From positions 1 to 23,136 of IMG/VR virus record IMGVR_UViG_3300047381_000077: a stretch of 23,136 bases of DNA. One strand, given 5' to 3'. Below are positions 6,410 through 13,184 of this stretch, piece after piece. Below the pieces are notes generated by a model. It saw nothing but the letters and a program-made list of their open reading frames with translations. It made no database searches and was not told the origin of the DNA. Made by a program: the position numbers and the translations under genes. Origin of the DNA: a virus. The stretch's first letter is position 1. The number at the start of each line of letters is the position of its first letter.

Positions 6410-6708
6410 GCTACAAACTCCGACTTGGGTGAGAATCTAGGGTAGAGTCGGAAGTGTGCCAACTCAGTAAGAGTCTGAGTGTACATGATGGGTTCTTGTA
6501 AGAACTTCGCATCAAGGGCATCATAGAACAGAGAAGCATCATTGTTCATCTCTAACCAGAAGAAGTCATCATTGAAGAATGAATTCTCAGAGATTTTATT
6601 GATCTCTACGTTCAGATTGTTGATAACACGAACGGGAACCTTCAGGAATGACGCTGAAGGATCAGTGATGTACGTAACTGCGTTGGCAGGGTTAGTATTG
6701 AAGCTCAT
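6406..6708 (-). CDS. Phage protein of unknown function (100 aa)
   Basis: The protein reads MSFNTNPANAVTYITDPSAS followed by a strand-rich part with LKVPVRVINNLNVEINK and an aromatic FFNDDFFWLEMNN stretch, then helices. I recognise no family. It overlaps both neighbours by one to four bases, so it is translated within the 6980-6209 cluster. Confidence 0.72.
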   Translation of the reverse strand: MSFNTNPANAVTYITDPSASFLKVPVRVINNLNVEINKISENSFFNDDFFWLEMNNDASLFYDALDAKFLQEPIMYTQTLTELAHFRLYPRFSPKSEFVA

Positions 6709-6980
6709 TACACTGACTCCTTTACTTTGAGGTTTTGAGAAGACGTATCGATGATAAGGTCACGAACACGTTCACGATCGAGAGAGTCGCCTTGACCCCA
6801 AGTTTCATGACGGATAGTACTAGAGCAGATTTCTAGGTACTGCATAATTGCACGTTCTACAACGGAGACTGACAAACCTTCTACAGGGTAGAGGCCGTCG
6901 TAGGCATAAAAGGATAACACGTAGTTTCGGAATCGAACTAGGTCGGGGTTAGAACGTAATGCAATATAGTTAGTAGTCAT
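6708..6980 (-). CDS. Phage protein of unknown function (90 aa)
   Basis: The protein reads MTTNYIALRSNPDLVRFRNY, then YPVEGLSVSVVERAIMQYL, and ends in a helical, charged part. No domain is recognised. The ATG at 6980 is used rather than the in-frame TTG six bases upstream because AGAGAG sits eight bases before the ATG. Start codon, leader and promoter belong to a 66-bp block repeated exactly upstream of the gene at 7277-7798. The stop overlaps the next start (TAATG). Confidence 0.75.
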   Translation of the reverse strand: MTTNYIALRSNPDLVRFRNYVLSFYAYDGLYPVEGLSVSVVERAIMQYLEICSSTIRHETWGQGDSLDRERVRDLIIDTSSQNLKVKESV

Positions 6981-7043
6981 AATCAAATCTCTCTTTTCAT
7001 TAATTTATGTAGCCATTATACATCTTTTGGAAACATCTGTCAA
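6978..7043 (-). repeat. 66-bp exact direct repeat, copy 1 (promoter, leader and start codon)
   Basis: Base-for-base identical to 7796-7861. The copy spans the -35 box, -10 box, leader, ribosome site and ATG of the downstream gene. The sequences on either side differ at once, so only the expression cassette is duplicated. Confidence 0.95.
7015..7043 (-). promoter_or_regulatory. Sigma70-type promoter TTGACA-17-TATAAT with GGCTAC leader
   Basis: On the minus strand TTGACA (7038-7043) and TATAAT (7015-7020) are perfect boxes 17 bp apart, followed by the conserved leader GGCTACATAAATTAAT. It drives the three-gene cluster 6980-6209. Confidence 0.93.
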
Positions 7044-7050
7044 GGCATTT

Positions 7051-7067
7051 AGCTAAATAATTTAGCT
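7051..7067 (-). other. Small AT-rich hairpin between two early units
   Basis: AGCTAAA and TTTAGCT form a 7-bp palindromic stem with a 3-nt loop. It overlaps the stop codon of the 71-aa gene and lies just before the next promoter. No U-tract follows, so it is at most a weak terminator or an mRNA 3'-end stabiliser. Confidence 0.4.
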
Positions 7068-7277
7068 TATTTCTTCTACCGTGATTCGGTACTGTTTACC
7101 ATTGAAGTCAACAACTTCTAATCGCTTGGCGGTAGATAACATATAACCTTCTTTAGGTTCCAAGTCCATCTTCACGTGACCGACTTGTCGAATGATGCCA
7201 CCATCATCTTTACCATCCGCAACCATTGCGGGTCTAACGATTGTGTGTGCGATATAATCGCAGTATGCCATACTCAT
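7062..7277 (-). CDS. Small phage protein (71 aa), unknown function
   Basis: The protein reads MSMAYCDYIAHTIVRPAMVA, then a strand-rich half with VGHVKMDLEPKEGYML and VDFNGKQYRITVEEIS, suggesting a small beta-sheet fold. No family is recognised. AGGAG stands eight bases before the ATG at 7277, which overlaps the preceding stop by one base (TAATG). It is co-transcribed with the 173-aa protein. Confidence 0.75.
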   Translation of the reverse strand: MSMAYCDYIAHTIVRPAMVADGKDDGGIIRQVGHVKMDLEPKEGYMLSTAKRLEVVDFNGKQYRITVEEIS

Positions 7278-7798
7278 TATACAACTCCTAATAGTGATTC
7301 TAATTCATCGAACTGTTCTTCGATACCATACATACCCGCCTCTTTCTGGACACGCCAGTCCTCACTGACAGCCTCGTCAAGGTTGGTAAGCGAACATGCG
7401 TCTTTACCCATAGAGTCCTGCTCCCAGCGACGGACACCGACAACCTCGTTTTCGAAATTGAGAACTTTGTTCTCACAGTACAACTTACCGGAGTCTACCG
7501 ACGCGTAGATCGCGGACTCCCAGAAATCGATGTGGTCTTCCTCACGGAAGTCAATCATGTCGATAATCGACTCAGAGATGATGTACTCTTCAGCGTACGC
7601 AGATGAGTGCTCAATAGATTGCTTAACATCGGCCCACCACTTAGTGCTGGCGATATCCGCCGCAGAGGCGTTGATGAAATAGGTGTCACCCCCTTTAGGC
7701 TTCCAGGCCTGAGGACAGTAACCCGTGCCGTCCCAATCGTGGGCACCATAGTTCTCACGAAACTGAGTGGAAACAACAACAATAATTGAATTAGACAT
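7277..7798 (-). CDS. Conserved phage protein of unknown function (173 aa)
   Basis: The N-terminus IIVVVSTQFRENYGAHDW is followed by GTGYCPQAWKPKGGDTYFIN, a signature I recall from unannotated proteins of large phages. A central acidic helical part follows (SIIDMIDFREEDHIDFWESA), then VLNFENEVVGVRRWEQDS and an acidic tail. No catalytic motif is evident. The ATG at 7798 lies inside the 66-bp repeated cassette; the in-frame TTG six bases upstream is less likely given the ribosome site spacing. Confidence 0.75.
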   Translation of the reverse strand: MSNSIIVVVSTQFRENYGAHDWDGTGYCPQAWKPKGGDTYFINASAADIASTKWWADVKQSIEHSSAYAEEYIISESIIDMIDFREEDHIDFWESAIYASVDSGKLYCENKVLNFENEVVGVRRWEQDSMGKDACSLTNLDEAVSEDWRVQKEAGMYGIEEQFDELESLLGVV

Positions 7799-7861
7799 AA
7801 TCAAATCTCTCTTTTCATTAATTTATGTAGCCATTATACATCTTTTGGAAACATCTGTCAA
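7796..7861 (-). repeat. 66-bp exact direct repeat, copy 2 (promoter, leader and start codon)
   Basis: Identical to 6978-7043. The two copies are 818 bp apart in the same orientation and flank exactly the 71-aa and 173-aa genes, so recombination between them would remove those two genes and leave one intact cassette. Confidence 0.95.
7833..7861 (-). promoter_or_regulatory. Sigma70-type promoter TTGACA-17-TATAAT with GGCTAC leader
   Basis: TTGACA (7856-7861) and TATAAT (7833-7838) on the minus strand, spacer 17 bp, followed by GGCTACATAAATTAAT. It drives the 173-aa and 71-aa genes. Confidence 0.93.
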
Positions 7862-7892
7862 CGACTAAGCGTGACTTATTTTTGGTAATTAG

Positions 7893-8063
7893 TCACACCT
7901 CTCGAACCTTACAGTACGAGTCTGTGAGGCGGATTACCTCAAGTGTTGCGGTACCACCTGAGTTACTTGATGCGGGAACGTCCCGCACTACGACAGCGGT
8001 GCCCACTGCCATACCAGCACATGTAGGAAAGTTTTGTAAAACGCATTCGTAAGATAAAGTCAT
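7893..8063 (-). CDS. Small phage protein (56 aa)
   Basis: The frame reads MTLSYECVLQNFPTCAGMAV, then GTAVVVRDVPASSNSGGTAT, and ends in TDSYCKVREV. It is strand-rich with three Cys and a Gly/Ser/Thr loop; no family is recognised. AATGAGG and AGGT precede the ATG at 8063. A sigma70-type promoter with the conserved leader ends about 27 nt upstream, and this promoter is the main support for a real gene. Confidence 0.72.
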   Translation of the reverse strand: MTLSYECVLQNFPTCAGMAVGTAVVVRDVPASSNSGGTATLEVIRLTDSYCKVREV

Positions 8064-8090
8064 TAGGTAACCTCATTAATTTATGTAGCT

Positions 8091-8118
8091 ATTATACCTG
8101 TTTTTAAAATAAAGTCAA
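8091..8118 (-). promoter_or_regulatory. Sigma70-type promoter TTGACT-16-TATAAT with AGCTAC leader
   Basis: TTGACT (8113-8118) and TATAAT (8091-8096) on the minus strand, spacer 16 bp, followed by AGCTACATAAATTAAT, one base different from the cassettes at 7015 and 7833. It is divergent from the plus-strand promoter at 8184-8212. Confidence 0.88.
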
Positions 8119-8183
8119 CACTTTTCTTAGAACATTTTGGCATAAGAACTTTTTGTATATGCTAAAATAATCTAACCATGCCC

Positions 8184-8212
8184 TTTACATCTGTTTCAAA
8201 AACATGTACAAT
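8184..8212 (+). promoter_or_regulatory. Plus-strand sigma70-type promoter TTTACA-17-TACAAT with GGCTAC leader
   Basis: TTTACA (8184-8189) and TACAAT (8207-8212), spacer 17 bp, then GGCTACATAAATTAAT. Even the spacer resembles that of the minus-strand cassettes, so this is an inverted relative of the same promoter block. It drives the only plus-strand gene. Confidence 0.9.
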
Positions 8213-8242
8213 GGCTACATAAATTAATAAAGGTATCAATAT

Positions 8243-8551
8243 ATGAAAGTTGCTGTTATCCACACCGCGTTTGAAGATTCGCCCCGAACTGTTGCCTTTG
8301 TTGCCGTCGGCAATCGTACTGGTGATGAAGCCCTTGAGTATGCATATCACCGCACCCAGAACCTTGGTGGTTCATGGAGTCGTGATGACATCGAAAATAA
8401 CCCAGACTATTCAGAAGATGTGACTGTGATGGCAGACCTTCCGGTTCACGAAGGTGTGACGTATGGTTTGCGGTCTACCTCGATGGGTGACCAGATGCTT
8501 CTTGGTAATGAGAAGTACAAAGTTGCAATGTGCGGTTTCGACCGCATCTAA
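8243..8551 (+). CDS. Plus-strand phage protein of unknown function (102 aa)
   Basis: The protein reads MKVAVIHTAFEDSPRTVAFV, then ALEYAYHRTQNLGGSWSRDD, an acidic segment, and LRSTSMGDQMLLGNEKYKVA before a final CGFDRI. The alternation of strands and helices suggests a compact alpha/beta fold, but no family is recognised. AAAGG stands upstream of the ATG. It is the only gene here read rightward, behind its own early-type promoter, and it converges on the GIY-YIG gene with a 4-bp overlap of stop codons, leaving no room for a terminator between them. Confidence 0.8.
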   Translation: MKVAVIHTAFEDSPRTVAFVAVGNRTGDEALEYAYHRTQNLGGSWSRDDIENNPDYSEDVTVMADLPVHEGVTYGLRSTSMGDQMLLGNEKYKVAMCGFDRI

Positions 8552-8964
8552 TCTTTGGGTAGATGCTTCGCGTGGATCTTGCATCCAATGAACGCGTTGT
8601 AGAAATCATCCCTGAGTAGAACGTCGTACTCGAACTGTAGTTTTGCTTCGTAGTACGAACACTCCCCTTTGGTGCGGCAGAGTTTCAGAATCTCTCTTTT
8701 GAAATTCTCTGCACCTTTCTCTTCAACTAGGGATTTTACTTCCTGACTTGAACCAAAATATTTCTTCCAGTCTGACACTACTCGCGTCTTAACTTTGCGC
8801 TTTCGTGTCTTGGTCACTGGCAGTGTTTTAGGCTTCCAAAAGAACTTCTTACCGATATACTTTTTACCAGTACTAAGTTCAGTGATGAGGTAGACGAACC
8901 CTTGATAGTCTTCTAAAAAGGATTCTTCGGGATCGAACAATGTGTCTTCAAATAGCCATTCCAT
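8548..8964 (-). CDS. SegE-like GIY-YIG endonuclease (free-standing)
   Basis: A 138-residue protein whose GIY-YIG core is seen as GFVYLIT (residues 22-28) and KKYIGKK (34-40), followed by a basic KTRKRKVKTR stretch, the conserved SDWKKYFGSS, and the likely catalytic Glu in SYYEAKLQFEYDVL (about E106). A C-terminal FYNAFIGCKIH completes the SegE-type layout. Such enzymes cut DNA and in T4 act as mobile, intron-less homing endonucleases; whether this copy homes is not known. It ends the NrdA-NrdB-APRT-nucleosidase operon, 4 nt after the nucleosidase stop. Confidence 0.82.
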   Translation of the reverse strand: MEWLFEDTLFDPEESFLEDYQGFVYLITELSTGKKYIGKKFFWKPKTLPVTKTRKRKVKTRVVSDWKKYFGSSQEVKSLVEEKGAENFKREILKLCRTKGECSYYEAKLQFEYDVLLRDDFYNAFIGCKIHAKHLPKD

Positions 8965-8968
8965 GCAC

Positions 8969-9526
8969 CTACTTATAGGTCATGTAAGTCCGTATGAAAT
9001 ATGGTTCACCTTGGGATACTGTCTTGGACCATTCTTGTGCTGCTTCATCATCCGCTTGGTCACTGACATATTTGTAACAATGAAATTCTACATCTGCATC
9101 CTGACAGACTTTTGCGATAGCATATGCTTCCATCTCTACTAGGTCAGCAGGAATCTCAAGATTTGGATCTGCAACAAAGTTGTCTCCCGTACTGCAAATC
9201 TTTCCGGTTTCCCACTCTATATCATGAACGTGACCTAAGATGACTCCGTCCTCGAATGGTGTCTGGCCAGGACTGTATCCTAGACCCGCACATGACATAT
9301 CGCGTTGCACGAACTTGTCTACTCTATGCAGACCACCGTCTATTGTGATACCTCCGGCAGTACCGAAGTTGAATACCCTCTCTGGTTTATGTCTCTCGAT
9401 TAGTTTTGCAGCAGTCATCGCTGCATTTACTTTACCGACTCCAGTGAAGAATACATTGTTCCACTTAGACATCCTAGGTGCTTCTAGTTCTAGGGCGATG
9501 AGAATAAGGTCCTTAATTTCAGTCAT
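8969..9526 (-). CDS. MTA/SAH nucleosidase-like phosphorylase-family enzyme (Pfs-like)
   Basis: The family splits 5'-methylthioadenosine, S-adenosylhomocysteine or 5'-deoxyadenosine to adenine and the sugar. Seen in order: ALELEAPRM (E13/E15, matching the catalytic acid E12 of E. coli), VGKVNAAM, NFGTAGGI, GLGYSPGQTPFE, TGDNFVAD, LVEMEAYAIAKVC (substrate-binding M132-E133) and YVSDQADDEA (D156, the adenine N7 proton donor). At 185 residues it is about 45 shorter than the bacterial enzyme but keeps the active site. The start overlaps the APRT stop by 8 nt, so adenine release and adenine salvage are translationally linked. Confidence 0.88.
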   Translation of the reverse strand: MTEIKDLILIALELEAPRMSKWNNVFFTGVGKVNAAMTAAKLIERHKPERVFNFGTAGGITIDGGLHRVDKFVQRDMSCAGLGYSPGQTPFEDGVILGHVHDIEWETGKICSTGDNFVADPNLEIPADLVEMEAYAIAKVCQDADVEFHCYKYVSDQADDEAAQEWSKTVSQGEPYFIRTYMTYK

Positions 9527-10034
9527 AGGTTACTACACTAAAAGTGTCCATATCTAATTTTGATGACCCACCAAGAAAGGCAAGGTCGATAACAGACGCA
9601 TAACACATGTTTTCAACACCAAAGGTTTTCAACAACTCAGAGACTGCAAGTGCTGTACCTCCGGTCGCATTGACATCATCGATGATACATACGTTACTAT
9701 TAGAGTTGAGTTTTGCGTCAGCTTTAATTTGTAACACCCCGCTAGCGTACTCGTAGTCGTACGACTTAGACTTTCGTGGGGGTGGTAGTTTGTTTGGTTT
9801 GCGTATCATATGGAGCGGTACCCCCAGTAGAAACGCTATAGGAGAACTCCAAAGGAATCCCCTGGCGTCCGGTGACACTATATCGGTGATACCTCGTGTA
9901 GTACAGAATTTCATCAGACTTTCTATACTATATTCAAACGCACGAGGGTTCACCAATATACCGCTTATATCTTTATACTGAACACCCTTGATAGGATAGT
10001 CCGGTACATTTCTAATCACATCTTTAAGATCCAT
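9519..10034 (-). CDS. apt: Adenine phosphoribosyltransferase
   Basis: This enzyme converts adenine and PRPP to AMP. The N-terminus DVIRNVPDYPIKGVQYKDIS is classic APRT, followed by VSPDARGFLWSSPIAFLLG and RKPNKLPPPRK, and the PRPP loop VCIIDDVNATGGTALA (about residues 115-130) with both acidic residues. At 171 residues it matches the normal length. The usual Glu in the ESRGF motif is Asp-Ala here (PDARGF). It precedes the MTA/SAH nucleosidase, overlapping it by 8 nt, and follows a mini zinc-ribbon gene by two bases; its own ribosome site is weak, so coupling is likely. Confidence 0.93.
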   Translation of the reverse strand: MDLKDVIRNVPDYPIKGVQYKDISGILVNPRAFEYSIESLMKFCTTRGITDIVSPDARGFLWSSPIAFLLGVPLHMIRKPNKLPPPRKSKSYDYEYASGVLQIKADAKLNSNSNVCIIDDVNATGGTALAVSELLKTFGVENMCYASVIDLAFLGGSSKLDMDTFSVVTYD

Positions 10035-10036
10035 AA

Positions 10037-10174
10037 TTAATATTCATCTTCCTGTACTGCGTCTGCATCTGCGCCACACATAGGACAATGACGGGGCACC
10101 TCATCTTCATAAGGTACCCGTATCACAGTTTCAATATCGCAGATAGGACACTCAATGGTGTACTCTTTATCCAC
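10037..10174 (-). CDS. Mini zinc-ribbon protein (45 aa)
   Basis: The frame begins with GTG directly after the NrdB stop (TAGGTG) and reads VDKEYTIECPICDIETVIRV, then CPMCGADADAVQEDEY. The two CPxC knuckles, 18 residues apart, form a typical zinc ribbon. The tail is acidic. No ATG start is possible upstream because the in-frame codon before GTG is TAG. It sits between nrdB and apt. Very similar mini zinc ribbons occur in marine phages; the function is unknown. Confidence 0.72.
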   Translation of the reverse strand: MDKEYTIECPICDIETVIRVPYEDEVPRHCPMCGADADAVQEDEY

Positions 10175-11149
10175 CTATGCTACCTCTGCTTCCAACTCTT
10201 CCCATCCGTAGTCTTCACCTTCCATACCGGCTACTGAATATTCGGTTACACGTTTCTCAAAGAAGTTGTCGTGTGATGCTCCATTCAGTACCCAATCCAA
10301 CCACGGTAGAGGATTTGTTTTTTGTTTGAACAATGGCTTCAGACCTAACTGAAGTAGTCGACGGTCAGCAATGTGACGTATGTAGTCGCGTACTTCCTTC
10401 TTGGTTAGACCCTGTACATTGTTACCTTTAAACGCAAGTTGAATGAACTTGTCTTCTAGTGCGACAGCATTCTCTGCCATCTGATATATCTTTGACTTGA
10501 GTTCATCATTGATGATACGTGGGTGTTCATCCGTAAACTCACGGAACAACTTTGCGTTACCCTGTACGTGGATAGTTTCATCACGGATGGACCATTCCAC
10601 GATTGTCGCCATACCCTTCATCTTTCCAAAACGTTGGAAGTTTAGTAGCATGACAAACGATGCGAATACTGACATACCTTCGTTGAACACAGACTGTGCC
10701 AACGCAAGTGCAAGACCCATATGACTAGAGACGTTACCGTCTTTCATGAAATTGATCTTGTCTGCCATCTCAGTATATTCTAAGAATGCATGGTACTCTT
10801 CATCTGGTAGACCTAGAGTATCATTAAGAAGAGCATACGCACGTTGGTGTACCCCTTCACGGTTTGCGAACGAGGACAGCATGTTACGCACCTCGTTATT
10901 CTTGAACTTTGGTATTAATAGTTCGTGGTAGTTCTCACCTACCTGTACGTCTGACTGCGTGAACAATCGTAGTACATGTGTGATGAATACTTTCTCATCT
11001 TCAGACAGTTTGGTTTTCCAATCCTGTACGTCTTCGGACAATTCTGCTTCATCTTCGATCCAATGGATCTCTTCGTGTTTCTTTGTTAGTTCAACCGCCC
11101 AAGGATATAGGAACGGTTTATATGTTTCTGAAAATTTAAGTAACGACAT
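10175..11149 (-). CDS. nrdB: Ribonucleotide reductase small subunit, class Ia type
   Basis: A 324-residue R2 protein that builds the di-iron/tyrosyl radical used by NrdA. Metal ligands are recognisable: D67 in FTQSDVQVG, E98 and H101 with the radical tyrosine Y105 in REGVHQRAY, E157 in FNEGMSVFA, and E191/H194 in RDETIHVQG. The spacing E-x2-H-x3-Y matches E. coli E115/H118/Y122. The acidic C-terminus (DYGWEELEAEVA) should dock on NrdA. AGG lies seven bases before the ATG. The gene follows nrdA after 40 nt; a TATAAT in this gap has no matching -35 box. Confidence 0.97.
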   Translation of the reverse strand: MSLLKFSETYKPFLYPWAVELTKKHEEIHWIEDEAELSEDVQDWKTKLSEDEKVFITHVLRLFTQSDVQVGENYHELLIPKFKNNEVRNMLSSFANREGVHQRAYALLNDTLGLPDEEYHAFLEYTEMADKINFMKDGNVSSHMGLALALAQSVFNEGMSVFASFVMLLNFQRFGKMKGMATIVEWSIRDETIHVQGNAKLFREFTDEHPRIINDELKSKIYQMAENAVALEDKFIQLAFKGNNVQGLTKKEVRDYIRHIADRRLLQLGLKPLFKQKTNPLPWLDWVLNGASHDNFFEKRVTEYSVAGMEGEDYGWEELEAEVA

Positions 11150-11189
11150 AATAGACCTGTATTATAAGTTGTATGTAAGGCATCTGCCC

Positions 11190-13184
11190 CTATCCTTCAC
11201 AAGCTCGACATTCGTCTCCATCATCTACAGACAGTGTGATGTCCGTTTTCAATTGGAGCATAAGATCTTCATAACCACCAATGTATCTTCCTTCTATGTA
11301 AATCTGAGGGACCGTCGTAACATCTTTTCGACCAGTGACCTCTGAGGCCGTCTTCTTGATGACCTCAAGGTCTATGTAATCGAATGGTACTCCCTGTAAG
11401 AGTAACTCTTCTTTGGCTTTGGTACACCAAGGACAGTTAGCCTTTCCATAGATTATCGTCCGGTTGTCATCCATTAATGCAACCCGTTCGACTTTGTCTG
11501 ATACCGTCTCCGCACGAGAACTTGCCTCTGTGCGCAAATAGTATAGACCTTTCAACCCTTTTCTCCACGCGTTAAAATGCACCTTATTGACGTATCGCTT
11601 AGGGGCACCGGAAGGGAAAAAGAGATTGACTGACTGACCCTGACAAATAAATGGTTGTCGGTCTGCCGCGTGTGTCACCACCCAATTCTGGTCTAGTTCT
11701 TGTGCGGTCTTGTAGATTGCCTTCTCACCTTCGTTAAGGAAAGGTAGGTGTTGCACCGACCCTTTCTTGGTGATAATGCTGGACCACGTAGATTCGTTAT
11801 CATGACCCTTCTCTTTGAGGAGTTGGGTCAGATAAACATTCTTCACTAGGAAAGAACCAGCACGAGTTCTATGCGTATAAGCACATGCCTTCAGTGGTTC
11901 AATCGATGGTGACGTTGATAAAATGACTCCCGACGACGCGTTTGGTGCTATTGCTATTAGATGCGCATTACGCATTCCTGAACCTAAACCGTCTGAGTAT
12001 TCACCTCGCTCTTTCGCAAGGAGCCGTGACTCTTCTGTTGCTTGTTTGTTGATATTCTGAAAGACAACCTTATTTATCTCTCGTGCTTTATCAGACTCCC
12101 AAGCGACAGAGTGTTTCTGTAAGAGTGAATGGAATCCCATTGCACCCAATCCAATCGAGCGTTCACGAGCAGCAGAGTATCTTGCACGTGAAATGCTGTC
12201 TGGTGCGTTCTCGATAAAGTACTCAAGAACATTATCCAACATGCGAATAAGGTCTCGCACGATGTTGGTATCTTTCCACTCATCATAGTATTCTAGATTG
12301 AGTGATGAGAGACAACATACCGCAGTCCTGTCTGGACCTGTCGGCAAGTGAATCTCGTTACATAAGTTTGACCCGTGAATCTTGAGACCCTTTTCCTTCA
12401 GTGGCATCGGGAGTGCACGATTCGCAGTGTCAATGAAATTCAAGTACGGTTCACCCGTACGGAAACGTACCTCAAGGATTCGTTCCCACAACTTACGTGC
12501 ATTGATGGATTCTTTTACTATGCCATCTTTCGGATCACGCAAGTCAAAATTTGTGTTGTTTAAGACCGCAGCCATAAACTCATCTGTGATATTTATAGCA
12601 TTGTGAATGTTCAGAGCTTTCCGTTGAACGTCACCTGTCGGTATACGGATATTTAGGAATTCTACAATGTCTGGATGATGCACATCTAAGTATGCCGCAT
12701 AAGACCCCTTACGTGTCTTACCCTGACGATACGCAATCATGTCCGCATCTACAGTGTGCATGAATGGAATGGGTCCAGGCGCGATGTCAGAGACCGTACG
12801 CACGTCTCCCCAGTGTCCACCGACACCACCACCCATCACAGATAACCATCTTAGTTCGGATGAATGCTCAATGAGTCCTTCTAGAGTATCTGGTACATAG
12901 GTAAGAAAACATGAGATGGGTAGTCCCTTCGATTTACCTTCATCGGAAGGAGCATTAGACAGTACAGGTGAAGCAAACATAAACCACTTCTTAGAAACAT
13001 ACTCATAAAGTCGTCGTGCAAGTACTTCGTCTAGTTGCCCTTTGTACATTGACCATGCGGTTGATGCTCTCGCATATGCATCTTGTGGTGAGTCTTCACC
13101 ATCGGTCATGTAAAAATCTTTTAACATTCCTACTGCATAGTCAGTAAGCAGTTCGTCTCTATCATAATCTACATCAACTGTCAT
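11190..13184 (-). CDS. nrdA: Ribonucleotide reductase large subunit with inserted glutaredoxin domain
   Basis: A 664-residue fusion. Residues 1-560 are a class I NrdA core: C92 and C290 (matching E. coli C225/C462), N273-x-C275-x-E277 in GSNLCNEIHL (thiyl radical site), Tyr pair Y548/Y549, and SPSIEPLKACAYTHRT. There is no N-terminal ATP cone, so dATP shut-off should be absent. Residues about 575-650 are a glutaredoxin with CPWC (584-587), TVPQIYIEGRYIGGYEDL. The last residues DECRACEG carry C659/C662, the redox pair normally at the NrdA tail, so the glutaredoxin lies between catalytic core and swinging tail. The start overlaps the preceding stop (TAATG). Confidence 0.97.
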   Translation of the reverse strand: MTVDVDYDRDELLTDYAVGMLKDFYMTDGEDSPQDAYARASTAWSMYKGQLDEVLARRLYEYVSKKWFMFASPVLSNAPSDEGKSKGLPISCFLTYVPDTLEGLIEHSSELRWLSVMGGGVGGHWGDVRTVSDIAPGPIPFMHTVDADMIAYRQGKTRKGSYAAYLDVHHPDIVEFLNIRIPTGDVQRKALNIHNAINITDEFMAAVLNNTNFDLRDPKDGIVKESINARKLWERILEVRFRTGEPYLNFIDTANRALPMPLKEKGLKIHGSNLCNEIHLPTGPDRTAVCCLSSLNLEYYDEWKDTNIVRDLIRMLDNVLEYFIENAPDSISRARYSAARERSIGLGAMGFHSLLQKHSVAWESDKAREINKVVFQNINKQATEESRLLAKERGEYSDGLGSGMRNAHLIAIAPNASSGVILSTSPSIEPLKACAYTHRTRAGSFLVKNVYLTQLLKEKGHDNESTWSSIITKKGSVQHLPFLNEGEKAIYKTAQELDQNWVVTHAADRQPFICQGQSVNLFFPSGAPKRYVNKVHFNAWRKGLKGLYYLRTEASSRAETVSDKVERVALMDDNRTIIYGKANCPWCTKAKEELLLQGVPFDYIDLEVIKKTASEVTGRKDVTTVPQIYIEGRYIGGYEDLMLQLKTDITLSVDDGDECRACEG

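Noticed and set aside
11161-11166. TATAAT upstream of nrdB
   Set aside because: No -35 box at 15-19 bp and no extended -10; the gap is only 40 nt and nrdB is probably read from the operon promoter.
12590-12597. TATAAATA late box on the minus strand
   Set aside because: It lies inside the nrdA coding region far from any start codon and encodes conserved residues; probably chance.
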